A stretch of 64,000 bases of DNA from positions 310,001 to 374,000 of the forward strand of contig NZ_JANJYH010000002.1 in assembly GCF_024609245.1 (NCBI RefSeq), written 5' to 3'. The DNA is from Haloarchaeobius sp. FL176 (lineage in GTDB: Archaea > Halobacteriota > Halobacteria > Halobacteriales > Natrialbaceae). Positions 45,031 to 53,354 of the stretch are shown here, one piece after another. Under the pieces are notes generated by a model. It made no database searches. It worked only from the letters and a program-made list of their open reading frames with translations, and had not been told where the DNA came from. Position numbers and translations under genes: made by a program. Positions within the stretch are counted from its first letter, which is position 1, and every line of letters begins with the position of its first letter.

Positions 45031-46800
45031 ATGAGAAACGCGAAGATCGTCTGTACGCTCGGCCCGGCGAGCGAATCGGTGAGTGCGATCCGGGAGCTCG
45101 CCGAGGCGGGGATGTCGGTCGGCCGGATCAACTCGAGCCACGGCAGCCTGGAGAGCAGAGCCGAACTCGTCGAGCACCTCCGGCAGGTCGATCAGGAGAC
45201 GGCCGACCCGGTCGCGACGATGGTCGACCTCCAGGGACCGGAGGTCCGGACGGCACCGCTTTCGGAACCCATCGTGGTCGAGACGGGGTCGACGGTCCGG
45301 TTCGTCGAAGGCGACACCGCTACGCCGACCGAGATCGGCCTCTCCTACGGCATCCAGGCCGTCAGTCCCGGCGACAGCGTCCTGCTCGACGACGGTCGCA
45401 TCGAGACGACCGTCGAGCGCGTCGAGGACGATGCGGTCGTCGCACACGTCGAGGCCGGTGGCGAGCTCGGCGGCCGCAAGGGCGTCAACACGCCGGGCGT
45501 GGACCTGGACCTCGACGTCGTCACCGAGAAGGACCGTGACGACCTGCAACTGGCCGCCGAGTACGAGGTGGACTTCGTCGCGGCGAGCTTCGTCCGGAGC
45601 GCGAGCGACGTGGTCGAGGTGTCGGAGGTACTGGAGGAGCTGGACGCGGACATCCCGGTCGTCGCGAAGATCGAGCGCGCCGGCGCGGTCGAGAACCTCG
45701 ACGAGATAATCGACACCGCCTACGGCGTGATGGTCGCACGCGGCGACCTCGGCGTCGAGTGCCCGATGGAGGACGTGCCGATGATACAGAAGCGAATCAT
45801 CCGCAAGTGCCGGGGAACCGGGACGCCGGTCATCACCGCGACGGAGATGCTCGACTCGATGGTCGAGCAGCGCCGGCCGACCCGCGCGGAGGCCTCCGAC
45901 GTCGCTAACGCCGTCCTCGACGGCACCGACGCGGTGATGCTCTCCGCGGAGACGGCAGTCGGGGATCACCCCGTCGACGTCGTCGAGACGATGGACCGTA
46001 TCGTACGTCAGGTCGAGCGCAGCGGGGAGTACGAGGAGCTGAACGAACAGCGGGTGCCGTCCGCCGGCGACTCGCGGACCGACGCGCTCGCCCGGTCGGC
46101 ACGCTACCTCGCTCGCGACGTCGGCGCGGCCGCGGTCGTCGCCGCCTCGGAGTCCGGCTACACCGCGCTGAAGATGGCCAAGTACCGGCCCGGGGTGCCC
46201 GTGGTGGCGACGACGCCGACGGACCGGGTCCGTCGCCAGCTCTCTCTGACCTGGGGCGTCGCCCCCCAGTACGCCCCGTTCGACGCCGACGGCATCGACG
46301 CCGTCATCCAGAACGCGGTTCGGGCTGCGCTCGATTCCGGCGTCGCCGACAGCGGCGACACGGTCGTCGTGCTCTCCGGCATGATGACCGAGCTCGAGGG
46401 CACCCAGACGACGAACACGCTCAAGGTCCACGTCGCGGCGGAGACGCTGGCGACGGGTCGGTCGGTCGTCTCCGGGTACGTCACCGGGCCGGTCGTGCGC
46501 GCGCCCGACGGTGACATCTCGGACATCCCCGAGGGTGCAATCCTCGCGCTCGATCCCGGCTTCGAGGGCGAGTTCGAGGGCGACGTGACTCGCATCGGCG
46601 GCATCGTCGATGCACGGCCCGGGATGACGGGCTACCCCGCGATGGTCGCCCGGGAGGTGGAGGTGCCCATGGTCAGCGGCGCGAACCTCGGGGACATCGT
46701 CGACGGGACGAGCGTCACACTCGACGCCGACCGTGGGGTCGTCTACGACGGCGAGATAGGGCGGCGCGAGGACGCCGGTTCGCGACCCACCGGGGTTTAG
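45031..46800 (+). CDS. pyk: Pyruvate kinase with C-terminal PEP-utiliser-like domain
   Basis: A 589-residue glycolytic enzyme (PEP + ADP to pyruvate + ATP). Conserved blocks: MRNAKIVCTLGPASESVSAI, NSSHGSLESRAELVEHLR, VVAKIERAGAVENLDEII (active-site Lys/Glu), MVARGDLGVECPMEDVP and TATEMLDSMVEQRRPTRAEA. After about residue 470 comes an extra domain like the phosphohistidine domain of PEP-utilising enzymes, but its usual histidine (TSHAAIVARE) reads TGYPAMVARE. The TATA region precedes ATG in GTTAATCATGG-type sequence. Confidence 0.95.
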   Translation: MRNAKIVCTLGPASESVSAIRELAEAGMSVGRINSSHGSLESRAELVEHLRQVDQETADPVATMVDLQGPEVRTAPLSEPIVVETGSTVRFVEGDTATPTEIGLSYGIQAVSPGDSVLLDDGRIETTVERVEDDAVVAHVEAGGELGGRKGVNTPGVDLDLDVVTEKDRDDLQLAAEYEVDFVAASFVRSASDVVEVSEVLEELDADIPVVAKIERAGAVENLDEIIDTAYGVMVARGDLGVECPMEDVPMIQKRIIRKCRGTGTPVITATEMLDSMVEQRRPTRAEASDVANAVLDGTDAVMLSAETAVGDHPVDVVETMDRIVRQVERSGEYEELNEQRVPSAGDSRTDALARSARYLARDVGAAAVVAASESGYTALKMAKYRPGVPVVATTPTDRVRRQLSLTWGVAPQYAPFDADGIDAVIQNAVRAALDSGVADSGDTVVVLSGMMTELEGTQTTNTLKVHVAAETLATGRSVVSGYVTGPVVRAPDGDISDIPEGAILALDPGFEGEFEGDVTRIGGIVDARPGMTGYPAMVAREVEVPMVSGANLGDIVDGTSVTLDADRGVVYDGEIGRREDAGSRPTGV

Positions 46801-46824
46801 TAGCCGCATCACCAAGCGGGAGTC

Positions 46825-47145
46825 ATGGAGGACGAATCGACACGGGCCGGCCCCGAGGACGACACCGGCACGTCGCGTACCGCCCCGTCGGCAGCTGCGG
46901 ACGACGCAGCCGACGGCCCCGCCACCGCGGACGACGAGTTCGAGTGGGTCGACGACGGCGACTGGGACCCGCCGAACGTCGAGCAGCGCGCGAGCGACGA
47001 CGCACAGGCCGTCTCGGTCGGCTACGTCGACATGGACGAGATCATCGAACCCGGCGACGTGACAACCGAGAACGCGGTGTTCGTCGCCATCGGCGTGCTC
47101 GGGACCATCGGCCTGCTGTTCTACATCGTCCAGCTCGCGGGTTGA
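46825..47145 (+). CDS. Acidic tail-anchored membrane protein (DUF7312-like)
   Basis: A 106-residue protein. Residues 1-80 are acidic and disordered, with a conserved-looking core FEWVDDGDWDPPNVEQRA and SVGYVDMDEIIEPGD. A single C-terminal helix (AVFVAIGVLGTIGLLFYIVQLA) anchors it, with the bulk in the cytosol. It lies 24 nt after pyk, before the NfeD-SPFH pair. I think it belongs to a conserved haloarchaeal family; the function is unknown. Confidence 0.65.
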   Translation: MEDESTRAGPEDDTGTSRTAPSAAADDAADGPATADDEFEWVDDGDWDPPNVEQRASDDAQAVSVGYVDMDEIIEPGDVTTENAVFVAIGVLGTIGLLFYIVQLAG

Positions 47146-47199
47146 CTCCAGCCTGCGGCTCTGCGAAATGTTAATCGGTCGGGGCTCCTAACTCCGACC

Positions 47200-47772
47200 A
47201 TGGCACCGCTACTCGACGTCGACTTGCTCCCGTTCCTGCTGTTTCTGGCCGGTACGGGGCTGATGATACTGGAGGCGCTCGCACCGGGCGCGCACTTCAT
47301 CGTCATCGGCGTCGCCCTGTTCGTCGCGGGGCTGATAGGGATGCTGTTCTCGCCGCTCGGCACCGCGCCGGCGATGGCGATAATGGTCCTCGCCGTCGGG
47401 CTCGCGACCCTCTGGGTGTACCGGGAGTTCGACTTCTACGGCGGGAAAGGTAGCGGGCAGACCAGTAGCTCCGACGACCTGCGTGGGAACCGCGCGACGG
47501 TGACAGAGACGGTCACCGCGACCGACGGACAGGTCCGTATCGTCGAGGGTGGCGGATTCAACCCGAACTACAGCGCCCGGACGGAGTTCGGCGAGATATC
47601 CGAAGGGACCGAGGTCATCGTGACGGACCCCGGCGGCGGCAACGTCCTCACCGTGGCACCGACCGACCGGGAGGACGAGATCGACCGGGAGCTCCGACGC
47701 GAGCGGGAACGTCGGGACCAGGAGGCCGCGACGGACCGCGACAGCGAGAACGAGGACGTCGAACCGGCCTGA
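47200..47772 (+). CDS. NfeD family membrane protein
   Basis: A 190-residue protein. Three or four N-terminal helices (LPFLLFLAGTGLMILEALAPG, FIVIGVALFVAGLIGML, MAIMVLAVGLATLWVY) are followed by an OB fold (LRGNRATVTETVTATDGQVR, VIVTDPGGGNVLTV) and a charged tail. NfeD proteins partner with SPFH/stomatin proteins, here encoded directly downstream at 47839 after 66 nt. The role is in membrane organisation; details are unknown. Confidence 0.88.
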   Translation: MAPLLDVDLLPFLLFLAGTGLMILEALAPGAHFIVIGVALFVAGLIGMLFSPLGTAPAMAIMVLAVGLATLWVYREFDFYGGKGSGQTSSSDDLRGNRATVTETVTATDGQVRIVEGGGFNPNYSARTEFGEISEGTEVIVTDPGGGNVLTVAPTDREDEIDRELRRERERRDQEAATDRDSENEDVEPA

Positions 47773-47838
47773 CCTCACGACGTGTCGGTTGGGTTACAAA
47801 CGGGAAGGCTTTTGTCAGTCTCGCCGTGAACTTTAATT

Positions 47839-49008
47839 ATGGAACCGACTCCGCTCCAGACACTCCCGGCGCTTGGGTTCGTCTTCGCGATTATCGGGAT
47901 TCTGATAATCGTCGCCCTGGCGTCGGCGGTCAAGATCGTCCAGCCGACTGAGAAGCGGACGCTCACGGTCCTCGGGCAGTACCGCGGACTGCTCGAACCG
48001 GGCATCCACTTCGTCCCGCCCTTCGTCTCCAGCACGGTGAGCTTCGACATGCGGACACAGACGCTCGACGTGCCGCCGCAGGAGGCCATCACCCGGGACA
48101 ACTCCCCGGTCGTCGCGGACGCCGTGGTCTACATCCGCGTCATGGATGCGGGGAAGGCGTTCCTCGAGGTCGAGGACTACAAGAACGCCGTCGAGAACCT
48201 CGCCCAGACCACCCTCCGGGCGGTCATCGGCGACATGGAGCTCGACGACACGCTGAACAAGCGCCAGGAGATCAACGCCCGCATCCGCGAGGAGCTCGAC
48301 GAACCCACCGACGAGTGGGGTGTGCGTGTCGAGTCGGTGGAGGTCCGCGAGGTCAACCCCTCGAAGGACGTCCAGCAGGCGATGGAGCAGCAGACGTCCG
48401 CCGAGCGCCGTCGCCGTGCCATGATCCTCGAGGCACAGGGTGAACGGCGCAGTGCGGTCGAGAAGGCAGAAGGTGACAAGCAAAGCGAAATCATCCGCGC
48501 ACAGGGTCAGAAGCAGAGCCAGATCCTCGAGGCGCAGGGTGACGCCATCTCGACGGTGCTGCGTGCGAAGTCCGCCGAGTCGATGGGCGAGCGTGCGGTC
48601 ATCGACAAGGGTCTGGAGGCACTGGAGCACATCGGGACCAGCGAGTCCACGACGTTCGTGCTGCCCCAAGAGCTGTCGTCGATGCTCGGCCGCTACGGCA
48701 AGCATCTCACCGGCAGCGACATCAAGCAGAGCGAGAGCGACCTCGCCAGCAACGACTTCGACGCCGACACCCGCGAGATGCTCGGTCTCGACGACATCGA
48801 GGAGATCATCGGCCAGATCGACGAGGAGGCCGAGATGGACGTCGAGAAGATGGAACAGCAGGCAGAAGCCGTCAAGCAGGGACAGGACCCCCGCCGAATC
48901 AAGGAATCCGACGAGGTCATCGACGAGGCCGACGAGGAGTTCAGCGGCGGCGACTACGACGTCGCCCAGGATATGGGCGAGGACGAGGAGCTAACCGAGA
49001 CCGAGTAG
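47839..49008 (+). CDS. SPFH/Band 7 (stomatin-like) protein
   Basis: A 389-residue protein. An N-terminal helix (LGFVFAIIGILIIVALASAV) anchors it; the SPFH domain follows (VQPTEKRTLTVLGQYRGLLE, DMRTQTLDVPPQEAITRDNS, ALGDMELDDTLNKRQEINAR-type core), then a Glu/Gln-rich coiled coil (QQTSAERRRRAMILEAQGER), and a very acidic C-terminal tail. It probably oligomerises on the membrane with the neighbouring NfeD. A leader of AT-rich sequence TTTAATT precedes the ATG. Confidence 0.93.
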   Translation: MEPTPLQTLPALGFVFAIIGILIIVALASAVKIVQPTEKRTLTVLGQYRGLLEPGIHFVPPFVSSTVSFDMRTQTLDVPPQEAITRDNSPVVADAVVYIRVMDAGKAFLEVEDYKNAVENLAQTTLRAVIGDMELDDTLNKRQEINARIREELDEPTDEWGVRVESVEVREVNPSKDVQQAMEQQTSAERRRRAMILEAQGERRSAVEKAEGDKQSEIIRAQGQKQSQILEAQGDAISTVLRAKSAESMGERAVIDKGLEALEHIGTSESTTFVLPQELSSMLGRYGKHLTGSDIKQSESDLASNDFDADTREMLGLDDIEEIIGQIDEEAEMDVEKMEQQAEAVKQGQDPRRIKESDEVIDEADEEFSGGDYDVAQDMGEDEELTETE

Positions 49009-49068
49009 CCACCCGGTCGTTTCAAGCGAAGCGGTTTTATCGCTGGAGAAGGTATCGAATATTAGTAC

Positions 49069-49686
49069 ATGGGGGACCCTGGCGACGTCGACGAGCGTAA
49101 ACGGGCCACGCTCAAGCGGTTCGCAGCGGTCGGAGCGGCCAGCCCGTTCGCTCGGTTCGCCGACGTCGATTCGACTGATACCGGCGAGAACGAGGTTCGT
49201 GACGCCATCACGGGCTACCTCACCGCCACCCCCGGCGCACACTTCTCGAAGCTCCGCGACGACCTCAAACTCGGTACCGGCGAGACCCAGCACCACCTCC
49301 GCCGACTCGCCGACGACGGGAGCGTCGAGGTGTACCGCGACGGCGACTACAAGCGGCTCTACCCCGCGGGTCGGTTCACCGACTTCGAAAAGCGGGCGCT
49401 CGGCTATCTGCGCCGCGAGACGCCCCGCGGCATGCTGGTCGAACTGCTCCGGACGCCGGAGGCGACTGGCAGTCACCTCGCAGACGTTCTCGGCGTCTCC
49501 CGGCCGACGGTCAGCAAGTACGCGGGCGAACTCGACGATGCGGGCCTCCTCTCGCGCGAGGACGGCTACCGGGTCGAACGCCCCGAGACGGTGCTGATGC
49601 TCGTCGTCAGGTACGCGGACTCGTTCGACGAAAGCGCGGCGGGTCTGGCGGCGGAGGCGGACTCGCTGGTCCGCTTCGACGGCTGA
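49069..49686 (+). CDS. Tandem winged-helix transcription regulator
   Basis: A 205-residue protein with two ArsR-like winged helices. The first (about 45-105) is VRDAITGYLTATPGAHFSKL, ETQHHLRRLADDGSVEVYRD. The second (about 125-180) is LRTPEATGSHLADVLGVSRP, TVSKYAGELDDAGLLSRE. The N-terminus is basic (ERKRATLKRFAAVG). Haloarchaeal proteins of this kind are MarR/ArsR-like regulators, target unknown. It has its own promoter (TTTTATC near 49037). Confidence 0.75.
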   Translation: MGDPGDVDERKRATLKRFAAVGAASPFARFADVDSTDTGENEVRDAITGYLTATPGAHFSKLRDDLKLGTGETQHHLRRLADDGSVEVYRDGDYKRLYPAGRFTDFEKRALGYLRRETPRGMLVELLRTPEATGSHLADVLGVSRPTVSKYAGELDDAGLLSREDGYRVERPETVLMLVVRYADSFDESAAGLAAEADSLVRFDG

Positions 49687-50148
49687 TCACGCGACAGTCG
49701 GCGTCGGCAGTTTCTCGCCGACCAGATGGTCGGCATCCTCGTCGAGTGCCGACAGGTACGTCAGCACGCTGACGTGGTCCGACTCGCCGCGACAGCACGG
49801 TAGCACGGCGGCGATGTCGTCGCCCCGGCGGACCACGGTACAGACAAGCGGCGTGACGAGCGTCTCGATGTGGTCGCCGGTGATGGCGTTGTTCTCGATG
49901 CGGTGCGAGAACGCTGGCTCGAGCGTGACCCCTGCACGCTCTGCCCACTGCTCGAACTCCCGGTACTGGGTTGTCACTTCGTTGGGCACGGTCACGTCGA
50001 CCGCGCTCGGCCAGGTGTGGAGCTCGTAGTCCGCGACGACGCCGCGGTCGACGAGCTCTTCGACGGTCTCGATTGCGTGTTCTCTCGGCCCGGTGACCGA
50101 CGTGTGCGCCCTGACGTACACGTCGATCGTGAGCGGTTCTGTCTCCAT
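49687..50148 (-). CDS. Haloarchaeal HTH-type small protein, function unknown
   Basis: A 153-residue protein: ETEPLTIDVYVRAHTSVTGP, EHAIETVEELVDRGVVADYE, VTTQYREFEQWAERAGVTLE, PAFSHRIENNAITGDHIETL. It resembles a haloarchaeal family labelled HTH-domain protein, but a clear recognition helix is not apparent. The start at METEPLT (50148) is 3 nt after a weak AT stretch; ATGs at 50172 and 50169 would lie on AT-rich promoter sequence. It converges with the wHTH gene, with stops adjacent. Confidence 0.65.
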   Translation of the reverse strand: METEPLTIDVYVRAHTSVTGPREHAIETVEELVDRGVVADYELHTWPSAVDVTVPNEVTTQYREFEQWAERAGVTLEPAFSHRIENNAITGDHIETLVTPLVCTVVRRGDDIAAVLPCCRGESDHVSVLTYLSALDEDADHLVGEKLPTPTVA

Positions 50149-50280
50149 AACTCCCGAACTGTATAACATCATCGTTGATTATAAATATGCGTGGTCGCGG
50201 CACAGGCTGCGGAAGATGCTGGTTCGTGGGGAGAGTCGCGGCGTGACTGGGGGACCACGCCGCTCTCGAACGTTGTGTAC

Positions 50281-50303
50281 CGCGGACCCATCAGGGGTCC
50301 GCG
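50281..50303. repeat. 9-bp perfect hairpin between converging/flanking small genes
   Basis: CGCGGACCC, loop ATCAG, GGGTCCGCG. It lies about 40 nt beyond the stop of the minus-strand gene 50340-50579 and could end its transcript, though no T tract follows on that strand. A 21-codon frame at 50311-50376 begins 8 nt after it on the plus strand. Confidence 0.5.
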
Positions 50304-50339
50304 ACGAAAGATGACAGACGATTGGGATTCTGAGCCGAG

Positions 50340-50579
50340 TCAGACCGTGACCTTCCAGGTCGTCGAGGAGGAGTAGCCCCACTTCTCGACATCCACGTCG
50401 AACTCGCCGCGCTGGATGGCGGTCATGTTCGTGCCGACCTCCTTCGCGGTCATCTCGAGGTCGTCACCGATGAGCCTGGACTTGAAGTAGGTCTTCGTCT
50501 GCGCGTTTTCGCGGAGGTACTCCAGAATCCGGTGCTGCTTGTTCGAGAGGTCGGTCGTCGCGGCCGTGCTCGTGCTCAT
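50340..50579 (-). CDS. Small winged-helix-like protein (DUF7123-like)
   Basis: A 79-residue protein: MSTSTAATTDLSNKQHRILE, YLRENAQTKTYFKSRLIGDD, LEMTAKEVGTNMTAIQRGEF, SSSTTWKVTV. The helix-helix-turn-helix-strand order suggests a small DNA-binding domain. I believe it belongs to a conserved haloarchaeal DUF family. The upstream ~190 bp carry a TTGGTACG/GGTTAA element. The function is unknown. Confidence 0.75.
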   Translation of the reverse strand: MSTSTAATTDLSNKQHRILEYLRENAQTKTYFKSRLIGDDLEMTAKEVGTNMTAIQRGEFDVDVEKWGYSSSTTWKVTV

Positions 50580-50613
50580 ACATCCTCGTATGTGAACGAC
50601 CCCCTTAGGGGGT

Positions 50614-50710
50614 TTGGTACGCCCGGTTAATCGTCCGCAGTCTGGCGGTTTTCGACCGAAGAGTTCCCGAAACGAACCGCGCTCACCCCCCGGTTGGTAC
50701 GGGTGGTTAA
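50614..50710. repeat. Direct repeat TTGGTACGNNNGGTTAA
   Basis: TTGGTACGCCCGGTTAA at 50614-50630 and TTGGTACGGGTGGTTAA at 50694-50710 match in 14 of 17 bases, 80 bp apart, in the divergent region between the small HTH gene and the glycosyltransferase gene. Each could be a regulator site or a BRE/TATA-like promoter element. Confidence 0.45.
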
Positions 50711-50768
50711 CGTCCCGGGACGGAGCGGTTCAGAAAGTTCTTACCGACGGCTCGCAGAGAAACGGCCA

Positions 50769-52607
50769 ATGAGCGAGGAGTCGGTCTCGGTGAGCGTCGT
50801 CCTCCCGGCCTACAACGAGGCCGCGACCATCAGGACGACCGTCGAGACCACGGTCGCGACCCTCTCGGCGTTCCTCCGGGACGACGAGTTCGAGGTCATC
50901 GTCGCGGAGGACGGCTGCGAGGACCGCACACCCGAGATCGCCGACGAGATGGCCGCCGAGGACGACCGGGTGCGACACTTCCACGCCGACGAGCGACTCG
51001 GCCGCGGCGGCGCGCTCGAACGCGCGTTCCGTGCCAGCCACGGCGACACACTCGTCTACTTCGACACCGACCTCGCGACGGATATGCGCCACCTCGAGGA
51101 GCTCGTCGAGAGCGTCCGCACCGAGGGGTACGACGTCGCCACCGGCTCGCGCTGGATGGCCGGCAACGTCGCCGACCGCCCGGCGAAACGCGGCGTCCCG
51201 AGTCGCGTCTACAACGGGCTGACGCGGCTGTTCCTCCGGTCGGACCTGCGGGACCACCAGTGCGGCTTCAAGGCGTTCGACCGGGCGGCGCTCTTTGCCC
51301 TGCTGGACGACGTGCAGGACCAGCACTGGTTCTGGGACACCGAGGTGCTGGTCAAGGCACAGCGCCGCGGCTTCCGCGTGAAGGAGTTCGCCGTCGACTG
51401 GGAGCCCAAGGGCGACACGAAGGTCGACCTCGTGCGGGACGTCTTCGGGATGGGCAGCCAGATCCTCCGGACGTGGTGGGAGCTGTCGGTCTCGCCGCGG
51501 GTCAACCGCCGGGTCGGCATCGTCGCCGGGACGCTGCTGACGTTCGTCGCGGTGTTCCTCATGGCGTTCCACTACCTCGAGCCCGACAAGGTCTGGTCGA
51601 ACCTCCAGGCGGCCGACCTCACGCTCGTCGGCGTCGCGGCGGCCGTCTACGTCCTCTCGTGGCCGCTGCGCGGGCTGCGCTACCGCGACATCCTCGAGGA
51701 GATCGGCTTCCGGTCGAAGGTCGGCTTCCTGACCGGGGCCATCTTCATCAGCCAGACGGGCAACCTCGTGTTCCCGGCCCGCCTGGGCGACGGCGTCCGG
51801 GCGTACGTCATGAAGGCCCGGCGTGACGTACCGTACTCCTCCGGCTTCGCGTCGCTGGCGGTCGAACGCGTCTTCGACCTGCTCACCATCACGGTGCTCG
51901 CCGGGACGGTGATGCTCGCGCTCGTCGCCAGCGGGGACGCGGGTTCGGTCGCCAGCGCGCTCGCCGGTGAGACGGTCGGCCCGCGCTACGAGTCTGCCGC
52001 CCGGTACGCGAGCTACGTCGCGGCGTTCGTCGGGACTGCGGCAGTGGTCGCCGTCGTCGCCATCGTCGCCTCGGCGCGGTCGGACCGGAACCTCGTGCGT
52101 CCGGTCGTCGACCGCCTCAGCGACGACTCCTACGCGATGGAGGTCGTCGCCGTGATCGAGCGTTTCGTCGGGGACGTCCAGACCGTCGCGGGCTCCCGGC
52201 GCTCATTCGCCGTCGTCGGCGGGTCGAGCCTGCTCGTCTGGACCCTCGACGTGGTGACTGGCATCGTCGTGATGCTCGCTGTCGGCATCGAGCTTCCCGT
52301 CGCGACACTGGTCGCGGTCGGCTTCTTCGCGGTCAGCGTCGGCAACCTCGCGAAGGTGCTTCCGCTGTCGCCGGGCGGGGTCGGCCTGTACGAGGGCGCA
52401 TTCACGGCGCTCGTCGTCGGGCTCGCTCCCGGTATCGCCGTCGAACTCGCGTTGACGGCCGCCATCGTCGACCACGCGGTGAAGAACGTCGTCACCGTCG
52501 TCGGCGGACTCGGCTCGATGCTCGCGCTGAACGTCTCGCTCACCGAGGCCGTCGAGGAGAGTACGGAAGCCCGAGAGGGTGGTGAGACGGTCCCGAGCGA
52601 ATCCTAG
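50769..52607 (+). CDS. GT2 glycosyltransferase fused to a flippase-like membrane domain
   Basis: A 612-residue fusion. The N-terminus (1-230) is a dolichol-phosphate mannose synthase-type GT2 fold: VSVVLPAYNEAATIRTTVET, VIVAEDGCEDRTPEIADEM, the DxD in LVYFDTDLATDM, and RDHQCGFKAFDRAALFALL. The C-terminus (about 245-580) is a lysylphosphatidylglycerol synthase/flippase-like (UPF0104) domain with about eight helices, including GNLVFPARLGDGVRAY and LSPGGVGLYEGAFTALV. It probably makes and moves a polyprenyl-linked sugar for glycans. The start at MSEESVS was chosen over an upstream basic frame. Confidence 0.85.
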   Translation: MSEESVSVSVVLPAYNEAATIRTTVETTVATLSAFLRDDEFEVIVAEDGCEDRTPEIADEMAAEDDRVRHFHADERLGRGGALERAFRASHGDTLVYFDTDLATDMRHLEELVESVRTEGYDVATGSRWMAGNVADRPAKRGVPSRVYNGLTRLFLRSDLRDHQCGFKAFDRAALFALLDDVQDQHWFWDTEVLVKAQRRGFRVKEFAVDWEPKGDTKVDLVRDVFGMGSQILRTWWELSVSPRVNRRVGIVAGTLLTFVAVFLMAFHYLEPDKVWSNLQAADLTLVGVAAAVYVLSWPLRGLRYRDILEEIGFRSKVGFLTGAIFISQTGNLVFPARLGDGVRAYVMKARRDVPYSSGFASLAVERVFDLLTITVLAGTVMLALVASGDAGSVASALAGETVGPRYESAARYASYVAAFVGTAAVVAVVAIVASARSDRNLVRPVVDRLSDDSYAMEVVAVIERFVGDVQTVAGSRRSFAVVGGSSLLVWTLDVVTGIVVMLAVGIELPVATLVAVGFFAVSVGNLAKVLPLSPGGVGLYEGAFTALVVGLAPGIAVELALTAAIVDHAVKNVVTVVGGLGSMLALNVSLTEAVEESTEAREGGETVPSES

Positions 52608-53122
52608 TCGTCGTAACTCGCGGTGACGAACGGGCCGAGCGCGCCCGCGACCGCCGAACGGAGTGCGTCCTCTCTGTCCACGGTTCCACCGGTGAAGATA
52701 CCGATGGCGCCCTCGCTACGGGCGACGCCCTCGCGGTCGAACGCGTCGTCCATCACCGGGCCGAGCTCCTCGCCCGTCCGGATGCGTTCGGTCACGCTGT
52801 CGGGCAGGCGAACGCTCGGACCGGCGGCGAGTTCGACGCGCTCGCCGTCGGTGACGGCGGCCCACATCACCAGGTAGAGGTCGTCGGTTCCCAGCGGGGC
52901 CACCCCACCCTCGATGCCGACGCCGAGGGTGTAGCCGCCGGTCCCGTAGGCGCGGCGCGCACGGTTCGACGCACCGGTTCTGGTCTCGTCCAGCCCCGAC
53001 GGCTGTTCGGCGACGCCGGAGTCGACCGCCACCGCGTCGACGGTCGCTCCGGGGAGGTCGCCGATGGCCGCCTCGGTCGCCGCGACTTTCACCGGATTCT
53101 CGCTGCCGACTGCGACTCGCAT
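52604..53122 (-). CDS. yjjX: Inosine/xanthosine triphosphatase (YjjX/DUF84 family)
   Basis: A 172-residue house-cleaning NTPase. Family blocks are RVAVGSENPVKVAATEAAIG, SGVAEQPSGLDETRTGASNR, GVGIEGGVAPLGTDDLYLV and EGAIGIFTGGTVDREDALR. It hydrolyses damaged purine triphosphates such as XTP and ITP in the cytosol. The length is family-typical. It overlaps the stop of the glycosyltransferase fusion gene by 4 nt, converging. Confidence 0.88.
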   Translation of the reverse strand: MRVAVGSENPVKVAATEAAIGDLPGATVDAVAVDSGVAEQPSGLDETRTGASNRARRAYGTGGYTLGVGIEGGVAPLGTDDLYLVMWAAVTDGERVELAAGPSVRLPDSVTERIRTGEELGPVMDDAFDREGVARSEGAIGIFTGGTVDREDALRSAVAGALGPFVTASYDD

Positions 53123-53258
53123 ATCAACGCGTCACACTGCGAGCGGGATGTGTGTTGTCCTCTGCGGGCCGAAACGACAATATATGAATGTTATGATTTT
53201 TATTCACGAACCGCCGCTTCGGCCCACGAATCGAGAGGATACGAAAAGAGTTCCAAAA

Positions 53259-53268
53259 CGTTTATACG
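53259..53268 (+). promoter_or_regulatory. tfb TATA box
   Basis: TTTATA at 53261-53266 (context AACGTTTATACG, with a BRE-like CAAAACG just before) predicts a start near 53288, giving a 5' leader of about 67 nt before the ATG at 53355, longer than for most genes here. A further AT-rich block lies at 53175-53205. Confidence 0.45.
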
Positions 53269-53354
53269 TGGAGACTACGACTCGTGTCTACAGTACCAGC
53301 GCTTCCGGTTTCTCCAGGCTGAACCCCTGGCCGGCAGCCCCCGCCTTCGCACCC

